From an uncultured Mycoplasma sp. (GTDB lineage: Bacteria > Bacillota_I > Bacilli_A > RF39 > UBA660), in the NCBI GenBank assembly GCA_946554525.1, contig CAMNSE010000009.1, positions 1 through 49,038 of the forward strand: a stretch of 49,038 bases of DNA. Reading direction: 5' to 3'. Under the pieces are notes generated by a model that saw nothing but the letters and a program-made list of their open reading frames with translations, ran no database searches and was not told the origin of the DNA. Positions 32,679 to 42,169 of this stretch are shown in pieces. The translations under genes and the position numbers were made by a program. Numbering within the stretch: the stretch's first letter is position 1; every line of letters starts with the position of its first letter.

Positions 32679-35192
32679 ATGAATATTTTAAATAAGCTTA
32701 CTATTAAACATCTATGTATGAATAAGAAAAGAACTTTAGTAACTATTATTGGAATTACACTTTCTTGTGCTTTAATGGTTGGTATTGGGCTTTTAGTATC
32801 AAGTTTCTTATATAGCGAGAGAGTAAGCTCTGAGAAAGTTTATGGATCTTACCATGCTTATTTTGAAGATTTAAGTAGAAGAGAACTGGATACTATAGAA
32901 AAAAATGTAACCGTAGATAAAACGTATTATTTTAGTCCCATAGGTTTTGCTAAATTTGATACAGGAGCTATTAATAAACCATATATCTATGTTACAGAAG
33001 CAAGCAAGAGTTTCCTTGATACTTTTAATCTAATTGAAGGAAGATTACCCCAAGATGATAGTGAAATTATTATTACGAAGTATGCAAACGGATTTACTAG
33101 TGGCAAATTAAGTGTTGGAGATACTCTAGAACTTGATATTGGTGAGAGAATCAGTGAAGGTGAGAATCTTGGAATTGCTCATAATTATGCGATTGCGGCT
33201 GGTTGGGAAACAGAAACTAATGAAATAAAATATGCTTTAGAAGAATTAAACATTATTACTCATAAGACATATAAAATAGTAGGGATGATAAGCGATGGCT
33301 ATTTTCAAGAATATAATAGTGCTGGATTAATGGTATTTTCTCTTAATAATACACCTCGCGATATAAATAATATGTTTATTGAGTTTAAAAATCCTAGTGA
33401 TACATATGACAATGTAAAAAATATTATTAATAATGTTCACTTAGAAGGTAAGAGCTATAAAATTAATAATAATTTATTATATTATTATGGTGAAACTAAA
33501 TATTCTAATGTTAATGAAACATTCTTACCATTAATACTTATTGCTTTAACAGTTATATCTATAGGCTGTATTGTTGTAATTTATAATTCATTTGCTATTT
33601 CAACAATGGAGCGAAAGAAAAGTTTTGGACTTTATGCTTCTATTGGAGCTACAATGAAGCAAATTAGACATACTGTTTTATTTGAAGCCTTTATTGTAGG
33701 TGTCATTGGCATAGTTTTAGGTATTTTAGGAGGATTTTTAGGAATATTTATTGTTGTAAAAACTTTAAATCATTTATTAGCAGATATTTTATCTATGGAA
33801 GTTTTATTCCATGTAGAACCCTTATATCTAATAATACCTCTTATATTTATGGTTATCGTTATATTTGTTAGTGCGTATTTTCCTGCTAAGCGAAGTAGTA
33901 AGGTTTCACCAATTGAAGCTATACGTGGAAACGATGATATAAAGATTAGTAAAAAAGATGTTAAAACCCCAAAAATTATTCGTAAAATTTTTGGAATAGA
34001 GGGCGAAATTGCTCATAAAAATATTAAAAGAAATAAAAAGAAATACCGAGTTACAGTTATCGCTTTATTTATTAGTATTGTTATGTTTAATACTTTTACA
34101 ACTTTCTTAAGTTATATCGTAAAGGGTAGTGATACCGTAGATTATTATGATTATGATATAGGTTTGTCTTTTACAGGTAAAAAAGAAGATATTTATAATG
34201 ATATGAAGACAGTTAAAAATAAATATAAACTAACGAAAAGTCTAGAGATTGTTTATTATAATTATCCTGCTAAAGTAACTAATTTAAGTGATGCTGATTA
34301 TACTAAAGATTTTATTAAATATTATAGTATTGATGCCGAAGGTGATAATGCTCTTTATAGTATTATGGCTTTATCTAATGAAGATTATGGATGTATTACT
34401 AATAAAGAAGCATTACTTATAAATAGCAAATATTTTACAATATATGAGGGTACGACTAGAAAAACTAATAGTGTAAAAGTATTTAATAAGAATAACTTTA
34501 ATATAGAGTTTGCGAGTGGTGGAAGTGTTAATGCTACAGTTACTAATGAAGATATATTTGGATTAAAAAGTTTTATGTATGATCCTAAACCAATTATTGT
34601 AATGTCTATTGATACTTTTGAACATCTATTTGGTAATATGGAAGAATATACAGCATTTCTCGCAATAAGTTCTAAGGATTATAAAAAGATAAATGATGGT
34701 TTAGCGGAAGATAGGAAAAACTTTGCATCAAGTTGTTATTATGAATCTCCAGCTGTTGAAATGGCTAATGTTAGAAATGTTATTTTAGCAGTTAAAATAT
34801 TATTTTATGGTTTTATTGCTTTAGTAACTTTAATTGGTGTTACAAGTGTTATTAATACCATTAATACTAGTATTAATTTAAGACGTAAAGAATTTGCAAT
34901 GTTAAGAAGTGTTGGATTGTCTCCTAGAGGATTTAATAAATTGTTATTCTTTGAAAGCTTATTCTTTGGATTAAAATCACTTCTTTATGGGATTCCTGTA
35001 TCAATAGGTATTAATGTACTTATTTCAATGAGTATTGGAAATGTGATTGATACTGGAGTAATTCTTTCATGGAATAGTTATATAATCACTATAATAGGAG
35101 TCTTTATGATTGTTTTAATAGCTATGAGTTATGCTACAAAAAAGATAAAAAAAGAAAATATTTTAGAAGCTTTAAGAGAAGAAAATATTTAA
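32679..35192 (+). CDS. FtsX-family ABC permease with two modules
   Basis: An 837-residue permease that should dimerise or act alone with the ATPase. The first module has a membrane segment at about 18-42, an outer domain (about 45-280), and three more segments (about 285-400) ending at the coupling sequence PAKRSSKVSPIEAIRG. The second repeats this: membrane segment at about 460-480, outer domain to about 690, then three segments ending KKIKKENILEALREENI. This 8-segment duplicated FtsX layout differs from the 10-segment BceB type. The ligand is unknown; antimicrobial peptides or lipoproteins are typical. Confidence 0.9.
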   Translation: MNILNKLTIKHLCMNKKRTLVTIIGITLSCALMVGIGLLVSSFLYSERVSSEKVYGSYHAYFEDLSRRELDTIEKNVTVDKTYYFSPIGFAKFDTGAINKPYIYVTEASKSFLDTFNLIEGRLPQDDSEIIITKYANGFTSGKLSVGDTLELDIGERISEGENLGIAHNYAIAAGWETETNEIKYALEELNIITHKTYKIVGMISDGYFQEYNSAGLMVFSLNNTPRDINNMFIEFKNPSDTYDNVKNIINNVHLEGKSYKINNNLLYYYGETKYSNVNETFLPLILIALTVISIGCIVVIYNSFAISTMERKKSFGLYASIGATMKQIRHTVLFEAFIVGVIGIVLGILGGFLGIFIVVKTLNHLLADILSMEVLFHVEPLYLIIPLIFMVIVIFVSAYFPAKRSSKVSPIEAIRGNDDIKISKKDVKTPKIIRKIFGIEGEIAHKNIKRNKKKYRVTVIALFISIVMFNTFTTFLSYIVKGSDTVDYYDYDIGLSFTGKKEDIYNDMKTVKNKYKLTKSLEIVYYNYPAKVTNLSDADYTKDFIKYYSIDAEGDNALYSIMALSNEDYGCITNKEALLINSKYFTIYEGTTRKTNSVKVFNKNNFNIEFASGGSVNATVTNEDIFGLKSFMYDPKPIIVMSIDTFEHLFGNMEEYTAFLAISSKDYKKINDGLAEDRKNFASSCYYESPAVEMANVRNVILAVKILFYGFIALVTLIGVTSVINTINTSINLRRKEFAMLRSVGLSPRGFNKLLFFESLFFGLKSLLYGIPVSIGINVLISMSIGNVIDTGVILSWNSYIITIIGVFMIVLIAMSYATKKIKKENILEALREENI

Positions 35193-35215
35193 AAGAAGCC
35201 TTGAGCTTCTTTTTC
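35191..35215 (+). terminator. Terminator of the exporter operon
   Basis: AAAAGAAGC (35191-35199), loop CTTGA, GCTTCTTTT (35205-35213). It begins at the permease stop. Confidence 0.8.
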
Positions 35216-35232
35216 TTTATTGCAATTTATAG

Positions 35233-35238
35233 TATAAT
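35233..35238 (+). promoter_or_regulatory. -10 element of the following gene
   Basis: TATAAT; a transcript starting near 35245 would exclude the ATG at 35243 and favour the one at 35276. Confidence 0.5.
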
Positions 35239-35275
35239 AAATATGAAAACAAACTTTGAAGGGAATTTAGTTTAT

Positions 35276-35980
35276 ATGAAATTGAAGAAAAAATATGATG
35301 TTGATTTATATATTATAGGGTTAATAAATCAAATTTATTTACTTATTCATAACTTAGGAAGTCATAAAAAACAAAAGCACGAAAATAAGTTTAGAAGAAT
35401 ATTAGATGATTATCAAGTTACTAATTCAATATTTAGAGATTTAGAGAGTGAATTATATGATAATGCTCCTTATAAAGATGTGCTTTATATGAAACTAAAA
35501 CTAATTGAGAAAAATTTAGAACATTTTAAAAATATACTTTTAAAAGAAAAAATTACAATTAATGATAGTATTTTAGAACAAATAATAAATCAAATAAACT
35601 TATTTATATTTGATGAAAATAATTTGTTAAATTTAAAATTATTTTTAGATTTAATGAGTAGTATAACGGCGTTATATTTAAAGCTAAATACTGAAGACCA
35701 AAAATTTATAAGTATTCAAATAAGTCTTATTTTTGTTCATACTTTATCAATTAATAAAGGTAATAATATAGAAGAATTAGTAAGCTTTATTCCTAGCTGT
35801 TTTTATGATGCTATATTAAGGCTTGGAGAATATTATTTGTTTGAGATAATGAAATATGAAGATAAAGAAGGGCTAATAAAAAAGCAAGATTGGTTATCAA
35901 AAGAAGAATATTTAGGTTTAATCTATGATATTGCTTTTAAAAAATATCATATGGCTTATCAAACTTCTTTTTTAAGATAA
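35276..35980 (+). CDS. Helical protein of unknown function, 234 residues
   Basis: The start at 35276 is chosen from the -10 position and GAAGGGAA (35258-35265). The protein begins MKLKKKYDVDLYIIGLINQI and is made of amphipathic helices (LIEKNLEHFKNILLKEK, LLNLKLFLDLMSSITALYLKL). No membrane segment, signal or motif is recognised. It precedes the coiled-coil phosphoesterase gene, whose N-terminal region is of the same helical style, so the two may work together; that is a guess. Confidence 0.65.
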   Translation: MKLKKKYDVDLYIIGLINQIYLLIHNLGSHKKQKHENKFRRILDDYQVTNSIFRDLESELYDNAPYKDVLYMKLKLIEKNLEHFKNILLKEKITINDSILEQIINQINLFIFDENNLLNLKLFLDLMSSITALYLKLNTEDQKFISIQISLIFVHTLSINKGNNIEELVSFIPSCFYDAILRLGEYYLFEIMKYEDKEGLIKKQDWLSKEEYLGLIYDIAFKKYHMAYQTSFLR

Positions 35981-36018
35981 TTTTATAAAAGAAACAGGTT
36001 TTATTTTCTTTATTGATA

Positions 36019-36027
36019 TGTTATAAT
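36019..36027 (+). promoter_or_regulatory. Extended -10 promoter
   Basis: TGT-TATAAT upstream of the phosphoesterase gene, the same type as at 7403. Confidence 0.55.
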
Positions 36028-36048
36028 GTTCCTATTGGGGGAAATGGT

Positions 36049-37959
36049 ATGGAACTAAATCAAGTAGATAAAGTTAAATTATTTGGTTACTTAAGATCTC
36101 ATAGTATAGATGATATTTATTTTAGTGATTTAACAGATCATGTATTAAATACCAAAAAATATTCTGTTCAAGATATTACTATATATTTTATTCAATATGT
36201 TGAATCTTCTTTTAATAGTAATACTTTTTCGGATAATCTAATATTAAAAATGCTTAAATTTATTCATACTTATTTTGTATATTTTTCGGCTGATTTTAAG
36301 GAGTTAAAATTAAGTTGCATAGAAACTGTAAGTAATTTCCAAGTAAAATATGAAGAATATTTAAAACGTACTGGTTCATTTGAAAATGATGAAATTGTTG
36401 TTTCTATTAGTCATATTTTGTCGAGTATTAGAGATTATAAAATAGTTCCAAGCCCTAAAGGAGAATCCCATAAAGAAACTGAAGAACTAAACAAAAGAAT
36501 TGAAAAATTACAAGAAGAAGTTAGAAAATGCGAACGCAGAATTAAAGAGTACCAGGATAATTTAGCATTATATGATAAAAAAATAAAGCATCGCGATAAT
36601 AGAATTGAAACATTATCTGAAGATATAGAAAAGCAAAAAAGTAAAATAGCTGATCTTAATAATATTATTTTATCTTATGAAAATAGTATTCGTGAGTTAA
36701 AAGCAATTTTAAGCGATAACCCAGATGATGAAAATAAAAAAGCTTCGGGGTTAGATACATTAGCAAATTTAAAGAAATTATGTAGGAAACTTTTGCAAGA
36801 TCTTTCAAACATTAAAACTTCTTATGATATTGTTATTGTAGAAAAACAAAATTTGATTACTAGATTACGAGAATTAGAAAGTTTAAGGCAAAAATATACT
36901 GAAGGTATGGCAAATTATAGTGATCTTTCTACAAAGCTTCAGAAAGCAGAAGAAGAAAGACTTAAAGTACAGCAAGATAATCAACAAGATAAAATAGATG
37001 AAAAGATAAAAAAAATAATTGTTGAAAGCTTATTTAAAAAAGACTTATCAATTGAAGAAATTCTTACAACTTTAAATTCAGCTGGATATCCTATATCAAA
37101 AGAACAATTATTTAAGTATATAAAACAGTTAGAATCAATAATGAATATTTCGCCATCAAAACTAACTTTGGGTGAAAAAGTATTTAGTATTCATCATGCA
37201 TCATATAGAACAGGTGAGACTTTTACAGTGGATCTTTCAGATACTGGTGAACTTGATTTATTGTTTGCATCTGATTTCCATATATATGGATGGAATATAA
37301 ATACAAGAATAGATAGTTATCAAAGACTTCTTGATTATTGTAATATGAATGGCATTAAATTGATTGTTAATTTAGGAGATTTTTTCGACTGGAGTAAAGA
37401 AGGATACCAATTTTCATATGATTATTTTAGTAGATGCTTAGAGAATATTGATAGTTTGGCAGCTAATATGCCTAAGCTAAATGGGCTTCATCATTTAGTT
37501 CTTGGTGGTAACCATGATATAGATAATATGTATTTAGGATGTGACTTTTTAGGGACCTTTATTAGTAAAAGGGATGATTTTATTTCTTTAGGACATGAAA
37601 ATTGTACTTTAGAACTTAGTAGAACAGACAAAAGCGTAACTAAATTACTGTTAGCTCATCCTAGAGAAACAATTCAAAAATGTGCTATTGCAAATAGTAT
37701 TGATAGTATTTGCAATAAAATGGGAGTTAAGGAGAATGATTATGCATTTAAATTTTTAGGACATCATCATTCTAGTTTTTTAGATTTTGAGCACGCAACT
37801 TGTATAGTGCCATCACTTACTATAGATAGAATAAAAAATGGAGCATGGCATGTTAAAATTTATTTTAATGAAAAAGGGATTGAGGACATAGTGTTCTTAC
37901 CTTTAGTATTAGATAAAGAACTATATCCAACAAGTAGAATCTTGTATCGTAAAAATTAG
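36049..37959 (+). CDS. Coiled-coil protein with C-terminal calcineurin-like metallophosphoesterase
   Basis: The 636-residue protein has three parts. Residues 1-135 are helical, with no known family. Residues 140-310 form a long coiled coil (ELNKRIEKLQEEVRKCERRI...). Residues 400-630 are a metallophosphoesterase with the full metal set: ASDFHIYGW (DxH), NLGDFFDW (GD), LGGNHDID (GNHD), LLAHPRE and GHHHSS (GHxH). Substrate unknown; nucleic acid or phosphoester hydrolysis is possible. The fusion resembles Mre11/SbcD plus SbcC-like coil in concept, but no ATPase is present. The ATG at 36049 follows GGGGGAAA. Confidence 0.8.
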   Translation: MELNQVDKVKLFGYLRSHSIDDIYFSDLTDHVLNTKKYSVQDITIYFIQYVESSFNSNTFSDNLILKMLKFIHTYFVYFSADFKELKLSCIETVSNFQVKYEEYLKRTGSFENDEIVVSISHILSSIRDYKIVPSPKGESHKETEELNKRIEKLQEEVRKCERRIKEYQDNLALYDKKIKHRDNRIETLSEDIEKQKSKIADLNNIILSYENSIRELKAILSDNPDDENKKASGLDTLANLKKLCRKLLQDLSNIKTSYDIVIVEKQNLITRLRELESLRQKYTEGMANYSDLSTKLQKAEEERLKVQQDNQQDKIDEKIKKIIVESLFKKDLSIEEILTTLNSAGYPISKEQLFKYIKQLESIMNISPSKLTLGEKVFSIHHASYRTGETFTVDLSDTGELDLLFASDFHIYGWNINTRIDSYQRLLDYCNMNGIKLIVNLGDFFDWSKEGYQFSYDYFSRCLENIDSLAANMPKLNGLHHLVLGGNHDIDNMYLGCDFLGTFISKRDDFISLGHENCTLELSRTDKSVTKLLLAHPRETIQKCAIANSIDSICNKMGVKENDYAFKFLGHHHSSFLDFEHATCIVPSLTIDRIKNGAWHVKIYFNEKGIEDIVFLPLVLDKELYPTSRILYRKN

Positions 37960-37962
37960 TCT

Positions 37963-37990
37963 TTGACAATTTCTAATTTTATGATATAAT
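37963..37990 (+). promoter_or_regulatory. Promoter of the rimP-truB operon
   Basis: TTGACA (37963-37968), 16-bp spacer, TATAAT (37985-37990). Confidence 0.8.
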
Positions 37991-38004
37991 GAAATTACAG
38001 ATTT

Positions 38005-38029
38005 AAGTGGGCAGAAAATTCCCACTTTT
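38005..38029 (+). promoter_or_regulatory. rimP leader hairpin (attenuator-like)
   Basis: AAGTGGG (38005-38011), loop 38012-38020, CCCACTT (38021-38027) followed by TT lies in the leader between promoter and rimP. Its form is that of a terminator with a short T run, so it may attenuate the operon. Leader hairpins of this kind before rimP are known in other Bacillota. Confidence 0.55.
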
Positions 38030-38053
38030 ATTATTAAAAAAATGAGGTGAAGA

Positions 38054-38317
38054 ATGAAAAAGTTAGAGGCTTTAGAAGAAAAAATTAAAGAAGTTTTAAC
38101 TCCTATGGAAATCATTGTTGATAGTGTTACTTATGAAAAAACAAGTGGAAACTATAATGTTTTATCAGTTGTATTAGATAAAGTTGGTGGTATTGATATT
38201 GATACTATAGTAGATGCAACAAATATTATTAATCCAATTGTTGATGAATATGATATTACAGATGATTCTTATATTTTAGATGTTACAAGTAAAGAAAGAG
38301 GTGGAAGTAATGAATAG
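38054..38317 (+). CDS. rimP: Ribosome maturation factor RimP, N-terminal domain only
   Basis: RimP assists 30S assembly. This copy has 87 residues and ends right after the N-terminal alpha/beta domain: DIDTIVDATNIINPIVDEYDITDDSYILDVTSKERGGSNE, where longer homologues continue from the LEVSSPG-like segment into an SH3-like C-terminal domain of about 65 residues. The stop overlaps nusA by 8 bases and the nusA start is sound, so this looks like true reduction rather than a frameshift. GAGGTGAAG precedes the ATG. It is the first gene of the operon. Confidence 0.85.
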   Translation: MKKLEALEEKIKEVLTPMEIIVDSVTYEKTSGNYNVLSVVLDKVGGIDIDTIVDATNIINPIVDEYDITDDSYILDVTSKERGGSNE

Positions 38318-39422
38318 TGAAGAGTTCATTAAAGCAGTAAAAAATATTACAAAGGAAAAAGGAATAAGTGAAGAAGTTGTTTTTGAAGGCATGGAAAGTG
38401 CTTTAGCAACTGCTTATAAAAAGAATTTTGATAATAAAACCAATGTAAGAGTAGATATTAATCGTGAAACTGGCGAAATTAAAGTATTTACTTATTTAGT
38501 AGTGGTTGATGATGTTGATTTTGGCAGTGAAGAAGTAGATGAAGATGGAAACGTTGTAAAAATTGCACCTGAAATTAATATTGATGCACAAATTATATTA
38601 GAACAAGCGGAAGAAATAGTTCCGGGTATTAAAGTCGGAGAAACTATTGAAACTGAAGTTACTCCAAAAGATTTTGGACGTGTAGCAGCGTCTACTGCCA
38701 AACAAGTTTTAACACAAAAAATTAGAGAAGCTGAAAAAAATAGTATTATTGAAGAATTCCAAGATAAACAAGATGAAATGTTACTTGGTACAGTAGCTAT
38801 GGAAGATGCTCGTAATTATTATATTGATTTTGGTAGAGCTCGTGGTATCTTGCCTAAAAAAGATATTATTCCAGGAGAAAATATTGTAATGGGATCAAGT
38901 ATTCGTGTTTATGTTTCTAAAATTGAGGATGGAACAAAAGGGCCTTTAATTTTACTTTCTAGATCTACTTATGGATTTGTAAAAAGATTATTTGAACTTG
39001 AAATTCCTGAATTTAGAGATGGAACACTTTTAATGCATATGTGTGTTAGAGAAGCTGGAGTTAGAAGTAAAGTTGCGGTTTCATCAACAAATGAAAAAAT
39101 AGATGCTATTGGAACTTGTATTGGAGAGCGTGGATCTCGTATAGCGGGAATATTAAAAGAATTAAATGGTGAAAAAGTAGATGTTGTATTATATAGTGAA
39201 GACCCAGAAGAGTATATTAAGAGTGCACTTAGCCCTGCTAAAAATGCAATTGTAAGTATTACTGATCCAGTAAAAAAGGAGGCACTTGCTATTTTACCAG
39301 ATGAAGAGTTTGCTAAAGCTTTGGGTAAAGGAGCTAACAATGTAAAACTTGCTAGTCGTCTTACAAAATATAAAATTAATTTAAAGACAATGAAAGAAAT
39401 TAATGAAGAGGGAAATAAATAA
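38310..39422 (+). CDS. nusA: Transcription termination/antitermination protein NusA
   Basis: NusA binds RNA polymerase and RNA to modulate pausing and termination. It comprises the N-terminal domain (MNSEEFIKAVKNITKEKG), S1 domain (LLGTVAMEDARNYYIDFGRARGILPKKD), KH1 and KH2 (VSSTNEKIDAIGTCIGERGSRIAGILKELNGEKVDVV). The 370 residues lack the acidic C-terminal repeats of proteobacteria, as is normal in Bacillota. AGAGGTGG (38297-38304) fits the ATG at 38310. Confidence 0.95.
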   Translation: MNSEEFIKAVKNITKEKGISEEVVFEGMESALATAYKKNFDNKTNVRVDINRETGEIKVFTYLVVVDDVDFGSEEVDEDGNVVKIAPEINIDAQIILEQAEEIVPGIKVGETIETEVTPKDFGRVAASTAKQVLTQKIREAEKNSIIEEFQDKQDEMLLGTVAMEDARNYYIDFGRARGILPKKDIIPGENIVMGSSIRVYVSKIEDGTKGPLILLSRSTYGFVKRLFELEIPEFRDGTLLMHMCVREAGVRSKVAVSSTNEKIDAIGTCIGERGSRIAGILKELNGEKVDVVLYSEDPEEYIKSALSPAKNAIVSITDPVKKEALAILPDEEFAKALGKGANNVKLASRLTKYKINLKTMKEINEEGNK

Positions 39423-39439
39423 TTAAGGAGGTATTTAAA

Positions 39440-39700
39440 TTGAAACAAAAAAAAATACCGATGCGTAGTTGTGTAGTAACGCATGAAAAGTGTGAAAAGA
39501 GAGAACTACTTCGAATTGTTAGAACACCAAATGGTGAAGTAGTATTAGATATAACTGGTAAAGCTAATGGCAGAGGAGCATACCTTAAAAAAGATGAAAG
39601 TGTTATTTTAAAAGCCCAAAATACTAAAATATTAGATAAAATTTTAGGAGTAGAAGTTCCAAGCTCAGTTTATAATGAAGCAATGGAGTTATGTAGATAA
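39440..39700 (+). CDS. rnpM: YlxR/RnpM, RNase P modulator (DUF448)
   Basis: A small RNA-binding protein shown in B. subtilis to bind RNase P RNA and lower its activity. The 86-residue protein has the family signature PMRSCVVTHEKCEKRELLRIVRTPNGEVVLDITGKANGRGAYL. The start is TTG at 39440, with AAGGAGG (39424-39430) 9 bases upstream. In Bacillus ylxQ lies between this gene and infB; it is missing here, the gap being only 22 bases. The window also holds rnpB. Confidence 0.92.
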   Translation: MKQKKIPMRSCVVTHEKCEKRELLRIVRTPNGEVVLDITGKANGRGAYLKKDESVILKAQNTKILDKILGVEVPSSVYNEAMELCR

Positions 39701-39722
39701 AAATTAGAAAGGAAGGTTTATT

Positions 39723-41825
39723 ATGACAGTAAAAGAATATGCATTAGATGTAAGTTTAAGTGTAGCAGAAATATTAAAGAAATGTACTGATTTAGGTATT
39801 GAAGTTAAATCAGGAGATGATTATTTATCAGATGAGGATATTATTTCTTTAGATAATGCAATTAATTTAATTGTAGAAGATGAAACCTTTGAAGAAGAAG
39901 AAACAATTGATGAAGTTGTTGAGCAAATTGTTGAAAGTAGTAACATTACAAAAAATATAAACATTACAGATAAAAAACAAAAATTAAAGAAGAAAAAAGA
40001 TCAAGTAGAGAATAATGATTATTCTCGTCTTCGTAAAGAAATGTATAAAAATAAAGATAAGTTAATGAAGAACAAAGAAGACGATAATATTATTGTTTTC
40101 AAAGATGGTATGAGTGTTGGAGATTTAGCTAGTGAGCTAAATGTTAGTGGATCAGATATTATCAAAAAATTAATGGGGTTAGGATTAATGATGAGTCTAA
40201 ATACTGCTATTGATTTTGAAAATGCTGAAATTATAGCCTTAGAATATCACAAAACACTAAAAAGAGAAGAAACTCAAGATGTTTCAAATTTTGAAGAATA
40301 TGAAGTAGTTGATAATGAGAGTGATTTAGAAGAAAGACCTCCAATTGTAACTATTATGGGACATGTTGATCATGGTAAAACAACACTTTTAGATTATATT
40401 CGTTCATCTCATATAGTAGATGGAGAAAGTGGAGGAATTACTCAAGCTATTGGTGCTTATGAAATTGATGCAAATGGCCATAAAATAACTTTTATTGATA
40501 CTCCTGGACATGCTGCATTTACAGAAATGAGAGCAAGAGGTGCAAGTGTTACTGATATAGTTATTATAATAGTCGCTGCTGATGATGGAGTAATGCCTCA
40601 AACTAAAGAAGCAATTGAACATGCTTTAAGTGCTAAAGTTCCTATTGTTGTTGCCGTTAATAAAATGGATAAGCCTACTGCTAATCCGGAACGTATTATG
40701 ACTGAGATGGCAGAACTTAATATTACTCCAGAAGAATGGGGCGGAGAAGTTCCATTTATCAAAATTTCTGCTCAAACAGGTGATGGAATTGATAAATTAT
40801 TAGAGACTTTGATCGCTATGAGTGAAATGATGGAATTAAAAGCTAATCCAAATCGTTATGCAATGGGTTCAGTAATAGAATCTCGTCAAGATAAAAATAT
40901 TGGTGGAGTAGCAAGCCTTCTTATATTAAATGGTACTTTAAGACTAGGAGATCCAGTTGTGGTTGGTACGACTTATGGTAAAGTAAGAACTATGAAAAAT
41001 GATTTAGGAGAGAGCATTACTATGGCTCATCCAGGAACGCCAGTAGAAATAACTGGTCTAAATGATAATCCTAGTGCTGGAGATAAGTTTATGGCTTTTG
41101 AAACGGAAAAAGAAGCAAAAGAAATAGCCTTTAAAAGAGCAGAAAATGCTAGAGAAAGTAAATATAAAAAAGATATAATTTCATTAGATGATTTATTTAG
41201 TAAAATTAATGAGGGACAAAAAGAGATTAATGTTGTTTTAAAAACAGATGTTAAAGGTAGTGAAGAAGCAGTTAAAAATAGCTTACTTAAAATTGATGTT
41301 GAGGGAGTAAAAATTAATATTATTCGTTCAGGAATTGGTACTGTAACAGAAAGTGATATAGTCTTAGCTAATGCTTCTAATGCAATAATTATTGGATTTA
41401 ATGTTAGTCCAACTAACACTATTAAAGAAATGGCAAAAGAATACGGAGTCGATGTAAGACTTTATACTATAATTTATAAATGTATTGAAGAAATAGAGCT
41501 TGCTATGAAAGGAATGCTTGATCCTGAATTTGAAGAAAAAGTTTTAGGAAATGCTGAAATTAGGAAAATATTTAAATTTTCTAAAGTTGGGAATATTGCT
41601 GGAACATATATTATTGATGGCGTTATAAAAAATAATGCTTGCGCAAGGCTTATTCGTGATGGTGTGATTATTTATGAAGGGAAAGTAGCTTCTATTCAAA
41701 GAGAAAAAGATAGTGTTAAAGAAGTTAAGAAAGGCTTTGAATGTGGCATTACATTAGATAATTTTAGTGATATCAAAGTTGGAGATATTATTGAATGCTT
41801 TGAAATGGTTGAGGTGAAACGTTAA
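39723..41825 (+). CDS. infB: Translation initiation factor IF-2
   Basis: IF-2 places fMet-tRNA on the ribosome and drives subunit joining. There are two IF2-N domains (about 1-50, and 120-180 with [23 protein letters not shown]) separated by a Lys-rich linker, then the GTPase domain with [13 protein letters not shown] (G1), DTPGHAAF (G3), NKMDKP (G4), and domains II-IV ending in [20 protein letters not shown]. 700 residues, with a fairly short N-terminal region. AAAGGAAGG precedes the ATG. It ends one base into rbfA (TAATG). Confidence 0.97.
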   Translation: MTVKEYALDVSLSVAEILKKCTDLGIEVKSGDDYLSDEDIISLDNAINLIVEDETFEEEETIDEVVEQIVESSNITKNINITDKKQKLKKKKDQVENNDYSRLRKEMYKNKDKLMKNKEDDNIIVFKDGMSVGDLASELNVSGSDIIKKLMGLGLMMSLNTAIDFENAEIIALEYHKTLKREETQDVSNFEEYEVVDNESDLEERPPIVTIMGHVDHGKTTLLDYIRSSHIVDGESGGITQAIGAYEIDANGHKITFIDTPGHAAFTEMRARGASVTDIVIIIVAADDGVMPQTKEAIEHALSAKVPIVVAVNKMDKPTANPERIMTEMAELNITPEEWGGEVPFIKISAQTGDGIDKLLETLIAMSEMMELKANPNRYAMGSVIESRQDKNIGGVASLLILNGTLRLGDPVVVGTTYGKVRTMKNDLGESITMAHPGTPVEITGLNDNPSAGDKFMAFETEKEAKEIAFKRAENARESKYKKDIISLDDLFSKINEGQKEINVVLKTDVKGSEEAVKNSLLKIDVEGVKINIIRSGIGTVTESDIVLANASNAIIIGFNVSPTNTIKEMAKEYGVDVRLYTIIYKCIEEIELAMKGMLDPEFEEKVLGNAEIRKIFKFSKVGNIAGTYIIDGVIKNNACARLIRDGVIIYEGKVASIQREKDSVKEVKKGFECGITLDNFSDIKVGDIIECFEMVEVKR

Positions 41826-42169
41826 TGCCAAGCTATAAATCAGCAAAAATATCATCTGATATGATGAGAGTTATAAGTGAAATAATATTTACCGAAGCTA
41901 GAGATGAATTATTAAAAACAATTACTATTACGGCTTGCAGAGTTTCTCATGATTTGTCTTATGCAAAAGTATATTTTACATCATTTAGTGATTTAGGTAA
42001 GAAAGAACTAGAAAAAGAAGTTAATGAAGCAGCGCCTTTTATTAGAACAGAAGTATCTCAAAGGCTAAATTTAAGACATACTCCAGAGCTGGAATTTATC
42101 TTTGATGAATCAATTGAATATGGTAAAAAAATAGAAAATTTAATTAAAGAAATTCATGAGGAGAATTAA
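41825..42169 (+). CDS. rbfA: Ribosome-binding factor A
   Basis: RbfA is a KH-fold factor that binds 16S rRNA late in 30S maturation. The 114 residues contain SDMMRVISEIIFTEARDELLKTITITACRVSHDLSYAKVYFTSF and RLNLRHTPELEFIFDESIEYG, clear family markers. It is coupled to infB by TAATG and followed directly by truB. Confidence 0.95.
   Translation: MPSYKSAKISSDMMRVISEIIFTEARDELLKTITITACRVSHDLSYAKVYFTSFSDLGKKELEKEVNEAAPFIRTEVSQRLNLRHTPELEFIFDESIEYGKKIENLIKEIHEEN

Noticed and set aside
38969-39484. Minus-strand 171-codon frame inside nusA
   Set aside because: Antisense to a highly conserved gene; composition is that of a reverse-strand shadow.
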